Positions 41,030-50,089 of a DNA stretch of 64,000 bases are shown here, one piece after another. Source of the DNA: Bacteroidales bacterium (GTDB taxonomy: Bacteria > Bacteroidota > Bacteroidia > Bacteroidales > UBA932). Positions within the stretch are counted from its first letter, which is position 1. Each line of letters begins with the position of its first letter. The stretch covers positions 124,001-188,000 of the forward strand of contig JAKSJN010000001.1 in assembly GCA_024402135.1 (NCBI GenBank), read 5' to 3'. Both the position numbers and the translations under genes were made by a program. The notes under the pieces were generated by a model. The model did no database searches. It was given only the letters and a program-made list of their open reading frames with translations, and was not told the DNA's origin.

Positions 41030-42364
41030 ATGGTAACAGCTATTATTACCGTTTTCATCCTCGGATATGCGTTCATCGCAACCGAAGGACTTACTAAACT
41101 TAACAAGGCCGGAGTCGCAATACTGATGAGTGTCATCTGCTGGGTTCTGTTTGCAGTTGGCGGATTCGGAGGCGAAGAACTTCATGAAATCATTGAAAGA
41201 AACCTGGGTGAAGCCGGTACTACCCTATTCTTCCTCATGGGAGCCATGGCAATCGTGGAACTTGTGGACTCCTATGGTGGATTCAACTTCGTAAGACGTA
41301 TCCTTCAGACAACATCGAAGAAATCTCTCCTTTGGAAGATGGCCATCCTTACCGCCTTCCTCAGCGCCGTTCTCGATAACCTCACCACGACCATCGTAAT
41401 GCTGATGATCCTCAACAAGCTGGTATCCAGCGATGATGACAAGCTCATCTATGCATCCATGATTGTTATTGCCGCCAATGCCGGCGGAGCATTCTCTCCT
41501 ATCGGTGACGTAACCACAATCATGCTCTGGAACGGCGGAATGGTAAGTGCAGTAGGAGTCATATCTTCTCTCATCCTTCCTTCCATCGTAAGCTTCGTGG
41601 TTCCTTGCTTTATGCTTCAGGGCAGATTGCAAGGTTCACTGGCGCTGACTCCTGCGCCTCCAAAAGGTGTGAAGCAGAAAAAGATTGTAGATGGTCAGGA
41701 AATCGTGAAGAGAAGCGAGCGAATCGAGGTATTCATCATCGGCGTGGGAGGTCTCTGCTGTGTACCTGTATTCCATTCCCTTACCGGCCTGCCACCTTTC
41801 GTGGGCATTCTTGCCGTGCTTGGAATGCTTTGGGTACTCACCGACTTTCTCCACAGGAACGTCAAGAAGACCAGCCACACCCTCACCCATATGTTTGCGC
41901 GCATCGACATGAGCACCATCATGTTCTTCCTGGGAATCCTGATGTCGGTCAGCGTCCTCTCGGAGATCGGAGTGCTTAACGCCCTCGGAATGTGGCTCTC
42001 GGAAAAGGTCAGCAACAGCTACGTCATCACTGGAGTCATCGGAATCCTTTCAAGTATCGTGGACAACGTTCCTCTCGTTGCCGGTGCAATGAAGATGTAT
42101 CCTATCGCTGACGCGACAGCGATTGCCGCCAATCCTGAACTCATGGCCATGGCACAGGACGGTATCTTCTGGCAGCTCCTTGCATACTGTGCCGGTGTAG
42201 GCGGCTCAATGCTCATCATCGGCTCCGCAGCCGGAGTCGTTGCCATGGGTACCGAAAACATTTCATTCGGCTGGTACATGAAACACATCAGCTGGATTGC
42301 ATTAGTCGGATATATCGCCGGTATGGCTGTTTATTTTCTCGAAGATCTTCTTATATTAGCGTAA
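41030..42364 (+). CDS. nhaD: NhaD-type Na+/H+ antiporter
   Basis: 444 residues, about twelve hydrophobic segments. Signature stretches of the NhaD/ArsB-like ion transporter fold are LFFLMGAMAIVELVDSYGGF, LDNLTTTIVMLMI, ANAGGAFSPIGDVTTIMLWNGG and SSIVDNVPLVAGAMKM near the C-terminus (second D-N-x-P motif). It expels Na+ in exchange for protons. The stop shares one base with the ATG of pgeF, and a third gene follows two bases later. Confidence 0.92.
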   Translation: MVTAIITVFILGYAFIATEGLTKLNKAGVAILMSVICWVLFAVGGFGGEELHEIIERNLGEAGTTLFFLMGAMAIVELVDSYGGFNFVRRILQTTSKKSLLWKMAILTAFLSAVLDNLTTTIVMLMILNKLVSSDDDKLIYASMIVIAANAGGAFSPIGDVTTIMLWNGGMVSAVGVISSLILPSIVSFVVPCFMLQGRLQGSLALTPAPPKGVKQKKIVDGQEIVKRSERIEVFIIGVGGLCCVPVFHSLTGLPPFVGILAVLGMLWVLTDFLHRNVKKTSHTLTHMFARIDMSTIMFFLGILMSVSVLSEIGVLNALGMWLSEKVSNSYVITGVIGILSSIVDNVPLVAGAMKMYPIADATAIAANPELMAMAQDGIFWQLLAYCAGVGGSMLIIGSAAGVVAMGTENISFGWYMKHISWIALVGYIAGMAVYFLEDLLILA

Positions 42365-43029
42365 TGCTAGTATATAAGATTTCTCCGGATATTGAAGCTT
42401 TCTCTACAAACATAAGCGACAGCACTGACTTCGAGGTTGTGCTGCCGCTTCATCAGGCTCATACGGCGCTGGTCAGACGCATTCCCGAAGAGATCGACGA
42501 TATAACAGGTGTTGACGCACTGATTACAGACAGAAAAGGACTGAGGATCGGCGTAAAGACCGCGGACTGCGTTCCTGTACTTGTGTATGATCCTGTCCAC
42601 AGTGCCATTGCAGCCATTCATTCCGGGTGGAAAGGTACCGCACAGAATATAATCAAGGCCACTATAAGCCGCATGGTGAAGGAATTCGGAACTGTACCAT
42701 GTGATGTCCGTGCTGTTATCGGACCATGCATTCACGAAGAAGCATTCGAGGTCGGCGACGAGCTTGTGGACATCTTCCGAGGCGGAACCAGGGCCGAGGA
42801 CTACCCTTTCGCTCACAGGCTTCCACACCCCGAGAACGGCATTGTAAAATGGCACATTGACCTACCTGGTATTTGCCGTCAGCAACTGATGGATTGCGGA
42901 GTCATTGACACATCCATTGAAACGCGTCCGGAGTGTACCTGGACCATGCACGATTCATTCTACTCAGCAAGAAGGCTGGGCAGGGACTTCGGTAGCCAGA
43001 GAATACTGAACTGCATCAAACTCTTATAA
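42364..43029 (+). CDS. pgeF: PgeF/YfiH laccase-domain protein
   Basis: 221 residues with the three metal-binding blocks of the YfiH fold: LHQAHTALV with H50-region, VKTADCVPVLVYDP, and AAIHSGWKGTAQNI. The end FYSARRLGRDFGSQ is typical. Known members (PgeF) remove mis-incorporated amino acids from peptidoglycan precursors, or act on purine nucleosides. It overlaps nhaD by one base and precedes the next ORF by two bases, so all three are likely one operon. Confidence 0.92.
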   Translation: MLVYKISPDIEAFSTNISDSTDFEVVLPLHQAHTALVRRIPEEIDDITGVDALITDRKGLRIGVKTADCVPVLVYDPVHSAIAAIHSGWKGTAQNIIKATISRMVKEFGTVPCDVRAVIGPCIHEEAFEVGDELVDIFRGGTRAEDYPFAHRLPHPENGIVKWHIDLPGICRQQLMDCGVIDTSIETRPECTWTMHDSFYSARRLGRDFGSQRILNCIKLL

Positions 43030-43031
43030 CC

Positions 43032-43688
43032 ATGGGAAGATCGACCTTCGACACATGCTTCTATGAACGCTATGCTCGCGCTGTCATCAAGAAATACAGC
43101 GGATCAGAGTATGCGGACCTGGTAAACGGAGACAGACCCGATCTCCAGATGGAGGACGGCAGCATAGGAATTGAAGTCACCCGTGCAATGGAGCCATCGA
43201 AGAAGGCTGCAATGGTGATGCTTTGCGACCTTACCGGTATCGGACACATGGCCGTTGAGAACGGTATACTGGACTCTCTCTCGGAAGAGGACAGAGAGCT
43301 GATCCTGAGCAGTGGTTACGGATACGGTGTCGGTGACGGTTCGCTCATCGGCGAAAAGGATAATGAATACTGGTCCCTCGCCCAACCGCTCCGAGAAATC
43401 CTGAACAGCAAGATCCAGAAGGTGGACTCGGGGTTCTATGGCAAGTTCAAGCACTTCGGGTTGTTCGTATTCTGCCGCTACGACCTGAGCAAGGATGAAG
43501 TCGAACTCATCCACAAGCACGTTATAGCCACCCAGTTCAACCACAAGACCGTATATGAGACCGTATGGCTGGCATTTACGGACACGCTGTACGTGTGTCA
43601 CGCATTTGACAACAGCATGGAATCCTACGGAATCAGCAAGGAGGATGCCTGTGATTTCTTCCTGGAATCCCTCAGAAGCAGCAAGTAA
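43032..43688 (+). CDS. Hypothetical protein with a PD-(D/E)XK-like segment
   Basis: 218 residues, no signal or membrane span. RPDLQMEDGSIGIEVTRA at about residues 35-52 has the spacing of a nuclease P-D ... E-x-K motif, with T in place of K, preceded by a helix YARAVIKKYSG. The remainder is alpha/beta with strands FGLFVFCRYD and VWLAFTDTLYVC. Family not recognised; a nuclease-like fold is a guess from this motif. It starts two bases after pgeF and its stop directly abuts the stop of the convergent dipeptidase gene, with no spacer. Confidence 0.72.
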   Translation: MGRSTFDTCFYERYARAVIKKYSGSEYADLVNGDRPDLQMEDGSIGIEVTRAMEPSKKAAMVMLCDLTGIGHMAVENGILDSLSEEDRELILSSGYGYGVGDGSLIGEKDNEYWSLAQPLREILNSKIQKVDSGFYGKFKHFGLFVFCRYDLSKDEVELIHKHVIATQFNHKTVYETVWLAFTDTLYVCHAFDNSMESYGISKEDACDFFLESLRSSK

Positions 43689-44777
43689 CTACAGAGTCGC
43701 AGCAATGCGCTCAACTTCCTTCATGACGCGGACGAAGTTGCCCCCGGCAATCTTTGCAATCTCCTCTTCAGAATAGCCACGGCCACGCAGTTCCTCGAAC
43801 AAAGCTGGCAACATGGAAGAATTTTCGAGTCCTGCCGGAGTCGCTGTGATTCCGTCGAAATCGCTTCCGATGCCCACATGGTCGATTCCTGCGATCTGGA
43901 CGACATGGTCGATATGATCTGCCACATACTTCAGCGACGGTCTCTCCATGGCGTTAATACGGGCACAGACGTCATTCCATGCTGCGACTTTTTCCTTGTT
44001 TGAAGGATCCTTTATGAACTCCTCCTCGATCGCATCTACAGTGCGGCCTTCCTCTGTGTTGTCGAAGTATGGATCGAAATCGTCCGTCAGGAAAGAAGGA
44101 CAGAATGCGACCTGGACGACACCACCCTTTGCGGCGATTGCCTTTATCTGGTCATCCGTCAGGTTGCGGCGATGATGACAGAGGTCGCGGCAGCAGCTGT
44201 GGGTTGACACGATCGGCGCCTTTGAATACTCCAGGCAATCAGCTACGGTGTCATCCGAAGCATGCGCAATGTCTATGATCATGCCTAGACGGTTCATTTC
44301 TGCGACCACTTCCCTGCCGAAAGGGCTCAATCCGCCCCAGCGGCCGTTTCCTACGACTGAATCGGCAATCTCGTTGTCTCCATTGTGAGTCAGGGTCATG
44401 CAGGTCACGCCCATGCGGTAGAACATTCTCAGGAGGTTCAGATTGCGCTGGATAGGCGAACCGTTCTCCATGCTGATCATCACAGTGGTGAGACCAGCCT
44501 TGTAATTCGATTCGAGTTCCTCGGAATTGAAAGCGAAATCTACACTGTCCTGAGATGCTTCAACCTGCTCATATACGTCCGAAAGCAGTTCCAGAGCATA
44601 TGATGTCGCCTCTGCGTCCTTCAGTTCACGAGGGATATAAAGAGCAAAGTAAGCAGCGCTTACGCCTCCTTTCTTCATCTTCGGGAAGTCATTGTGCGCA
44701 AGTTTGTTGTCTTTTGCAAAATCGCGGAGTCTGTGCATCTGCGACGGCGAGTCGCAATGTGAATCGAATACAAGCAT
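43689..44777 (-). CDS. M19 membrane dipeptidase family protein
   Basis: 362 residues without a signal peptide. M19 metal ligands are in place: DSHCDSPSQ (H7, D9), a bridging-glutamate candidate in ISMENGSPI, IIDIAHASDD, STHSCCRDLCHHRRN and GIGSDFDGI. It hydrolyses dipeptides, including D-residue dipeptides in some members. Absence of a leader peptide suggests a cytoplasmic enzyme, in contrast to the lipoprotein fusion at 30522-32348, with which it shares the dipeptidase domain. Confidence 0.92.
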   Translation of the reverse strand: MLVFDSHCDSPSQMHRLRDFAKDNKLAHNDFPKMKKGGVSAAYFALYIPRELKDAEATSYALELLSDVYEQVEASQDSVDFAFNSEELESNYKAGLTTVMISMENGSPIQRNLNLLRMFYRMGVTCMTLTHNGDNEIADSVVGNGRWGGLSPFGREVVAEMNRLGMIIDIAHASDDTVADCLEYSKAPIVSTHSCCRDLCHHRRNLTDDQIKAIAAKGGVVQVAFCPSFLTDDFDPYFDNTEEGRTVDAIEEEFIKDPSNKEKVAAWNDVCARINAMERPSLKYVADHIDHVVQIAGIDHVGIGSDFDGITATPAGLENSSMLPALFEELRGRGYSEEEIAKIAGGNFVRVMKEVERIAATL

Positions 44778-44840
44778 GATCGTTCTGTTTTTCTTTGCGC
44801 TAAGATAGTGAATGGACTTAAGGTATCAAGCGGCAGCCAG

Positions 44841-45848
44841 CTAGTCTACCTCCACGAGTGTGTAAGCTGTCGAGCCGAGGCCGATCTTTTCGCCCCATTC
44901 CATGATGTGGGTACCGTGCTTGTTCGAAATTCTGTCAAGCAGAGGCTGGGTGTTGTTGTGCTCGTCGTTGTGAATCTTTGTCACGATGTCATAGCAAGCC
45001 TGATCAAGAGCGACAGGGTCGGTTGATGCAAGGATGCCGTAGTCCGCGATGAGAGGTTCCTGCGGATGAGCGTTGCAGTCACAGTCGATGCTCATCTTGT
45101 ACATGACTGAAATGTAGAGGATATTCTCTCCATTGTTGAAGTAGTTGTGAACCGCCTGGGCTGCTGCTGCCATAGCCTCGACGAAGCCATCCTGGTCATC
45201 GGTATGGTTCCATGCGTCATTCACGTCCTCGGTATATCCTGCTGAATGGATATAGGCCTTACCCTTGCTTGAAGCGACTCCGATGGAAGCATTCTTGAGT
45301 ACTCCGCCCATACCGGCCATCTGGTGGCCCTTGAAGTGAGCGAGGTTGATCATAAAGTCGTAATTCTCGATATGGGTTCCGACAAGGTCATACTTGATGC
45401 GCGAATCATCTACGACAGGGATGCGCATATCGCCCTCCTCGTCCATGATGTCAACCGGTGCAATCTCAAGGAAACCGCGCTTCTCGATCTCTTTCCAATG
45501 CAGCTCCGAAGTGCTTCTGGAACCGCCGTAGGCAGTATTGCACTCAACTATGGTAACAGTATTGCCCTCGACTGAAGCGATGTCATCGATGATAGGCTTC
45601 AGCATTGCAGGACGGAGGTATCCGGTCTCCTCGGACTCGCCTGTCGAGATCTTGAGCGCAACTCTGCCTGTCGCAGGACGACCAAGCTGATGATACATTT
45701 TCGCGATGCTCTCTCCTGAAATATCTCTTGTCACATAGACAATGCTGCCTTCCTGTGCAGCCTCGGCTGATGAAGCCTGCGAACCACGCGAGTTTCCGCA
45801 TGAAACCATGGCCATAACCATCAGAGCAAAAAAGAAAATTCTTTTCAT
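44841..45848 (-). CDS. DUF362 lipoprotein
   Basis: 335 residues from ATG 45848 (an ATG at 45860 is also possible). The start chosen gives a lipobox signal, MVSCGN. DUF362 features are VTIVECNTAYGG, NLAHFKGHQMAGMGGVLKNASIGVASSKGK and LASTDPVALDQACYDIV. A short CDCNAH motif near residue 255 might bind metal. DUF362 proteins in other genomes carry ferredoxin domains, but this one has none. Reaction unknown. Preceded by a full promoter. Confidence 0.83.
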   Translation of the reverse strand: MKRIFFFALMVMAMVSCGNSRGSQASSAEAAQEGSIVYVTRDISGESIAKMYHQLGRPATGRVALKISTGESEETGYLRPAMLKPIIDDIASVEGNTVTIVECNTAYGGSRSTSELHWKEIEKRGFLEIAPVDIMDEEGDMRIPVVDDSRIKYDLVGTHIENYDFMINLAHFKGHQMAGMGGVLKNASIGVASSKGKAYIHSAGYTEDVNDAWNHTDDQDGFVEAMAAAAQAVHNYFNNGENILYISVMYKMSIDCDCNAHPQEPLIADYGILASTDPVALDQACYDIVTKIHNDEHNNTQPLLDRISNKHGTHIMEWGEKIGLGSTAYTLVEVD

Positions 45849-45870
45849 GATAGTGTTCATTTTTCGCCTG

Positions 45871-45901
45871 CAAAATTATACAAATGATGTCAGTTTCCAA
45901 G
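45871..45901 (-). promoter_or_regulatory. Promoter of the DUF362 gene
   Basis: Minus-strand TAATTTTG (45871-45878) with CTTG (45898-45901) 19 bases upstream. Confidence 0.7.
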
Positions 45902-45912
45902 TTTAAATAGAA

Positions 45913-45920
45913 TATCTTTG
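45913..45920 (+). promoter_or_regulatory. -7 element of the TIGR04076 gene
   Basis: TATCTTTG ends six bases before ATG 45927, so the mRNA would be leaderless or nearly so. This also excludes the in-frame TTG at 45918. Confidence 0.55.
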
Positions 45921-45926
45921 CATAGC

Positions 45927-46229
45927 ATGAAAAGAGTCAGGATAACAGCAATACGCAAGGTTCAGTACGCTGACCTGATGGCAAAGTACGAGAACCCTAT
46001 CGAACATACCTGCGACGTCCGCGAAGGACAGTCGTGGATAAGTGAGAACGGCCAGTGCCCCGAAGGACTGTGCCCAGAGGCCTGGAAGACAATGAGAGAG
46101 TTCGTAGAAGCCCTCGCAAGGGGCGAAGGCAATTTCTTCGACGGATGGATGAAGAACCCTTACAGCGCGATGATCAGCTGCAACGACGGTTTCCGCCCCG
46201 TCAGCTTTCTCGTTGAAACCCTGGATTGA
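45927..46229 (+). CDS. TIGR04076 family protein
   Basis: 100 residues with the family layout: KRVRITAIRKVQYADLMAKYEN, an HTCDVREGQSW segment, CPEGLCPEAW, and the final ISCNDGFRPVSFLVETL. Three of four conserved cysteines are visible (HTC, CPEGLC, ISC). Such proteins are cytoplasmic and of unknown role, possibly metal- or thiol-dependent. Stop codons of this gene and the convergent DUF2147 gene are three bases apart. Confidence 0.85.
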   Translation: MKRVRITAIRKVQYADLMAKYENPIEHTCDVREGQSWISENGQCPEGLCPEAWKTMREFVEALARGEGNFFDGWMKNPYSAMISCNDGFRPVSFLVETLD

Positions 46230-46232
46230 TTA

Positions 46233-46694
46233 TTACTTGCAAGGAGTCCAGAAGACTTTCTCGCCTATTCCCATGATGGTACCTTTCAACATAAGGCGCC
46301 CGTCATTCTGGAATGTCGCGGTAACGTTGGCCGTCAAGCCTCGCTGAGGGTCATAGATTTTGGCACCATCCCACTGCTTCTTTCCCGCATTGTACTTGAG
46401 GCCGTCTATCAACACGACCTGGGATGATGGCTGGGTCCTCTTGGACTTGTCCGGATTCTTTGAATCAAGCTTCGGCTTGCCTGTCTTTGGATCGTTCGGC
46501 TGCTCAAGCCAGTATATCTGAGCCTTGTAGGTTCCATCTGTCTTCTTCGTGAAGCGGACCTTGAAAGCTTCTCCACCCTGCACGGCCTCATAGTTGCCCA
46601 GGATGGAATCAGCTGAATTGTTCTTTGAGGACTGTGCATTGACGCCCGCTACGCTGAGCAGGCAGATTGCTATTGCAATGATCAGTTTCTTCAT
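46233..46694 (-). CDS. DUF2147 exported protein
   Basis: 153 residues with a signal peptide ending GVNAQ. The mature part follows DUF2147: ILGNYEA, EAFKVRFTKKTDGTYKAQIYWLEQPNDP with a K-rich loop, VVLIDGLKYN, then WDGAKIYDPQRGLTANV and a C-terminal GEKVFWTPC. These are small lipocalin-like beta barrels in the periplasm. Function unknown. It follows the acyl-CoA ligase gene on the same strand with a 26-base gap. Confidence 0.87.
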   Translation of the reverse strand: MKKLIIAIAICLLSVAGVNAQSSKNNSADSILGNYEAVQGGEAFKVRFTKKTDGTYKAQIYWLEQPNDPKTGKPKLDSKNPDKSKRTQPSSQVVLIDGLKYNAGKKQWDGAKIYDPQRGLTANVTATFQNDGRLMLKGTIMGIGEKVFWTPCK

Positions 46695-46720
46695 TGTACG
46701 TGTTTTTTTTAGAAATGATG

Positions 46721-48304
46721 CTAGTATAGGAATCGTCTGATTTTCTGCGTTGCTGTCTTTACAAAAGGCTCCTTGATAAATCTGACCTCAGTGATCTGCG
46801 ATGCCTTGTTGACAAGCCTGTTGGTCCTGACTCTGACAGATTCCTTGAGTCTGGCGATATCATCCTCGCTGTTCCAGTCGATGCAGCCTTCAGCCATCTT
46901 CACAATGGCGGCGAGCCTTCCGTTTTCCGATTTCACGATTGACTCCTCTACACCTTCGATGGCATTTATGACAACTTCTATCTCCTCCGGGTAGATGTTT
47001 TCACCAGAGGCGCCAAGTATCATATTGCCAAGTCGTCCTGTAATGTAGACATTTCCGCTCTTGTCAATGCTCGCAAGATCCTTTGTCCTGAACCATCCGT
47101 CATCAGTAAATGCGTCCCTGGTTCTCTCGGGATCCTTGTAATAACCCATCATCACGTTTGGTCCATTTACAACAAGCTCGCCTCTTCCTGTTGCAGGATC
47201 CGGGTTGTCAATCCTTATCTGGACACCCTTGACGTGGGGTCCGGTCTGGCCGACAGGTTTCTTTCCGAGTCTGTTGGCACAGACAAGTGGCGCCGTTTCT
47301 GTCAGTCCATAGCCGATCAGATATGGAAAATGAGCCATCTGGAGAAACTGCTCCACCTCAGGGTCCAGTTTGGCTCCTCCTATGGCGACAACCTCAAGAC
47401 TGCCACCGAATGTCTTCAACAGCTTTTTCCCGATAATTCTATAGAGGAGACCGGGAGCGACTGCCTTGAGGCATTTCAGCACCCGGCTGGACTCGATAGT
47501 CTTCATGACGCTCTTCCTGTATATCTTTTCGATGACCAGCGGAACCGAGCACATGCCCATCGGGCGTACCTTGGCAAGCGCCTTGATCAGCGCGGAAGGA
47601 GTCGGAGTCTTTCCCAGGTAATGGACGCTTGCGCCGGACGCCATGGGAAGAAGCAGGCCGATGCTCATTTCGTATGTATGCGCAATAGGCAGGATGGAGA
47701 GAAACCTGAAACCAGGTCCGCAGACGAAGAGTTCCGGGATGCCCACCAGATTATGGCACAGATTCCGGTGCGAGAGCATGACACCCTTGGCATTGCCGGA
47801 GGTTCCGGAAGTATAGAGAATGGCCGCCATATCGTCCGGAGATGGAATGGATATGCCGGCCTCGCTTCGGGCTGGCTCATTCTTGATGATTTCGAATGTT
47901 GTCATGTTGACGACCAGAGAAAGCCTGTCCATGTGCTCCTTGGTAATCTTTGACAACTGAGCCGTCGATGCAAAGGCAGCCTTTGCCTCAGAATGGGTCA
48001 AGATGTTGCTGACTTCATTTTCCGAACAGTCCGGAAGTACCGGTACCATCACTCTTCCGAATGCCGTGATGGCGAACATCGCAACTGAATAGTTCGGCAT
48101 GTTCTCCGAGAGTATCACAACCTTGTCCTGCGATCCGATGCCATTGGATGTCAGCAGCCGTGATATTTCCCTGGTTTTTTCCCCGAACTGAGAATATGTA
48201 TAGCAAGGGCTGCCGTCCGCCAGTCCGGTGAATAATCTGCCGGCATGCTCCTTTACAGAGTACTCGAAAAGGTCTGCCAGTGTCGTTGGTACATATTGAC
48301 CCAT
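46721..48304 (-). CDS. AMP-binding long-chain acyl-CoA ligase
   Basis: 527 residues from ATG 48304; the -7 box at 48324-48331 excludes the ATG at 48361. ATP/AMP motif AAILYTSGTSGNAKGVMLSHRN (about 160-180), LIGYGLTETAPLV (about 315) and GWFRTKDLASIDKSGNVYITGR (about 400) are all intact, with the C-terminal lysine domain present. It activates fatty acids to acyl-CoA. Expression is divergent from an AraC-type regulator 123 bases away, which may control it. Confidence 0.9.
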   Translation of the reverse strand: MGQYVPTTLADLFEYSVKEHAGRLFTGLADGSPCYTYSQFGEKTREISRLLTSNGIGSQDKVVILSENMPNYSVAMFAITAFGRVMVPVLPDCSENEVSNILTHSEAKAAFASTAQLSKITKEHMDRLSLVVNMTTFEIIKNEPARSEAGISIPSPDDMAAILYTSGTSGNAKGVMLSHRNLCHNLVGIPELFVCGPGFRFLSILPIAHTYEMSIGLLLPMASGASVHYLGKTPTPSALIKALAKVRPMGMCSVPLVIEKIYRKSVMKTIESSRVLKCLKAVAPGLLYRIIGKKLLKTFGGSLEVVAIGGAKLDPEVEQFLQMAHFPYLIGYGLTETAPLVCANRLGKKPVGQTGPHVKGVQIRIDNPDPATGRGELVVNGPNVMMGYYKDPERTRDAFTDDGWFRTKDLASIDKSGNVYITGRLGNMILGASGENIYPEEIEVVINAIEGVEESIVKSENGRLAAIVKMAEGCIDWNSEDDIARLKESVRVRTNRLVNKASQITEVRFIKEPFVKTATQKIRRFLY

Positions 48305-48323
48305 ACAGCATACATTTTGGGTG

Positions 48324-48354
48324 CAAAAGTACGTTGCAACGGCGTCCCTGTAAA
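48324..48354 (-). promoter_or_regulatory. Promoter of the acyl-CoA ligase gene
   Basis: Minus-strand TACTTTTG (48324-48331) with TTTA (48351-48354) 19 bases upstream. Confidence 0.65.
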
Positions 48355-48372
48355 GTGACACTTTTCATAAAA

Positions 48373-48404
48373 ATTGGGATAATAAGCAGAATTCTATATC
48401 TTTA
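48373..48404 (+). promoter_or_regulatory. Promoter of the AraC-family gene
   Basis: ATTG (48373-48376) and TATCTTTA (48397-48404), 20-base spacer, 23 bases before the ATG. Confidence 0.55.
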
Positions 48405-48427
48405 CTGTATAATATCACTCAAAAAGC

Positions 48428-49300
48428 ATGGAATTACTGGATTTTTGCGAACTAAATGGGAGACCAGCCGGGAAAATCGTCATCATGGCCGACTGCATAT
48501 GGCCGGAGAATACATTCGTCCCGAGGTTCAATATCCTTATCTATACCAACAACGGGTCGGCCAGGCTCGAGGTCAACGACCGGAATTATAGCATGACGCC
48601 ACGCAGCATGTCGTTCATAAAGGCCGGCCAGAAGGTCTCGGTTTCCGAGATATCTGAAAACTTCCATGTCAAGGTACTGGCCATCGGCGGGGATCTCAGT
48701 CAGGAACTCAGCATCAGCAGTGTCTTCCTTACGCTGTTCATCCTTGACGAGACTCCTGTACTCAATGTGACTGACGAATATGCCGAAGCCACGTCCCTTT
48801 TCTTCGGCGCAATGAAGAGGGTCATGCAATTCACCGCAAACCCCTACAAAGACGAATGCATACTGAGCCTCCTGAGAGCTTTCTACTACTCTACCGGATA
48901 CTATCTCAACAAGGCGCTTGGATTTGACTGTGAACGTATCTACAGCCTGTCTCTCGATCATCAGCAGAACAAGGCAACCATCATCACCTCATTCATAAAC
49001 CTCGTCGAGTTGAACGCAAAAAGCAACAGGAAACTAGCCTTCTACGCGGAGAGGCTTGATTATCACCCACGGTACCTGAGTGCCATGGTGAAGAAAGAGA
49101 CCGGACTCAGCGGCCAGGAGATCATAGACCAGTATGCAATCCTGGCAGCAATGGCAAAACTAACCTATACGCGTAAAAGCATAAAGGAAATCAGTAACGA
49201 GATGGAGTTCCCGACCCAGTCCGACTTCGGAAAATTCTTCAAGCGGATGACTGGAAAGAGTCCGCTTGAGTACAGAAAGAAAGCCAGGGCTGTCGATTGA
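48428..49300 (+). CDS. AraC-family transcriptional regulator
   Basis: 290 residues. The N-terminal 170 residues are a cupin-like sensor domain. The C-terminal 100 residues are the double helix-turn-helix: RKLAFYAERLDYHPRYLSAMVKKETG for the first and IKEISNEMEFPTQSDFGKFFKRMTGKSPLEYRKK for the second, which fits the AraC signature well. It binds DNA in the cytoplasm; the effector is unknown. The likely target is the divergent acyl-CoA ligase gene. Confidence 0.9.
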   Translation: MELLDFCELNGRPAGKIVIMADCIWPENTFVPRFNILIYTNNGSARLEVNDRNYSMTPRSMSFIKAGQKVSVSEISENFHVKVLAIGGDLSQELSISSVFLTLFILDETPVLNVTDEYAEATSLFFGAMKRVMQFTANPYKDECILSLLRAFYYSTGYYLNKALGFDCERIYSLSLDHQQNKATIITSFINLVELNAKSNRKLAFYAERLDYHPRYLSAMVKKETGLSGQEIIDQYAILAAMAKLTYTRKSIKEISNEMEFPTQSDFGKFFKRMTGKSPLEYRKKARAVD

Positions 49301-49309
49301 GCCTGAGTT

Positions 49310-50050
49310 TTATTCTTCGTCCGGCTGCTGGCCGTCGTGTGCCTTCCACATGCATTCGGTAATCTTCATGTCAGTGAAGACTGCCTTGAATGAAGACTCC
49401 TCCGGAGAGCAGGCGTATATACCGAATCGGATTTCATCCTGGGCCTCGTACATATGACATACACGCATCTGGCTCCATTCGGTTCCGTCAGTCGAACACT
49501 CGATGCAGAAATCGTCCTCGCGGCGTGACAGGCGGTACCACATGCTCTTGACGTCAGCAGGAATGGCTGTAGTCGCCCAGTCGCTGTAACCGTTGTTGGT
49601 GGCAACGCTGCCGAGGTGCTGGAACTGCTCATTCTCGTATTCGATGCTTCCCTTCAGCCAGTTGTCACTGTCAAGATACATCACGACACCGCACTGGTCG
49701 AAACGATGATGGCTTTCCTCGAAGTTTGTCTTTACGACAAAACTGAAGAACTTCTCTCTGGTGCTCAGCTGGAATGCCGGCGCATTATCGTTACGGAAAT
49801 GATAGTATGTGCGCTGCCAAAGGTCAGTCTTCGGCTTGGTGACGATTTCAATCGTATCGCCCTTGACTTCGAAACTCTCAGGCTCGCGTGTCCACTCGAA
49901 AGCGGAAAGGTCAAGATCCTGACCTTCATTGAGGATTGCTGCAACAGCATCCAATGAATCATTCTGTGCCATATTGCCGTTCTCTTCTCCATTGGACGTG
50001 CATGCCACAAGCATTGCAGTGGCAAGCATCATAGTCATTGCCTTTTTCAT
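49310..50050 (-). CDS. DUF1349 (concanavalin A-like) lipoprotein
   Basis: 246 residues with a lipobox (AMLVACTS). Residues about 50-240 follow DUF1349: WTREPESFEVKGDTIEI, TDLWQRTYYHFRNDNAP, FDQCGVVMYLDSDNWLKGSIEYE and WYRLSRREDDFCIECSTDG. This is a beta-jelly-roll related to concanavalin A-like lectins. Ligand unknown, sugar binding plausible. It is the last gene of the long minus-strand run beginning at nagB, 39 bases after the nitroreductase. Confidence 0.85.
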   Translation of the reverse strand: MKKAMTMMLATAMLVACTSNGEENGNMAQNDSLDAVAAILNEGQDLDLSAFEWTREPESFEVKGDTIEIVTKPKTDLWQRTYYHFRNDNAPAFQLSTREKFFSFVVKTNFEESHHRFDQCGVVMYLDSDNWLKGSIEYENEQFQHLGSVATNNGYSDWATTAIPADVKSMWYRLSRREDDFCIECSTDGTEWSQMRVCHMYEAQDEIRFGIYACSPEESSFKAVFTDMKITECMWKAHDGQQPDEE

Positions 50051-50089
50051 GATGCAAATAAATGGTTCTTTATTCAGAAAGGTTAACCG

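Noticed and set aside
43032-44777. Convergent genes with abutting stops as one frameshifted gene
   Set aside because: They are on opposite strands and each has a complete, distinct protein.
47234-47953. 239-codon plus-strand ORF opposite the acyl-CoA ligase
   Set aside because: No recognisable domain, while the ligase frame carries all AMP-binding motifs.
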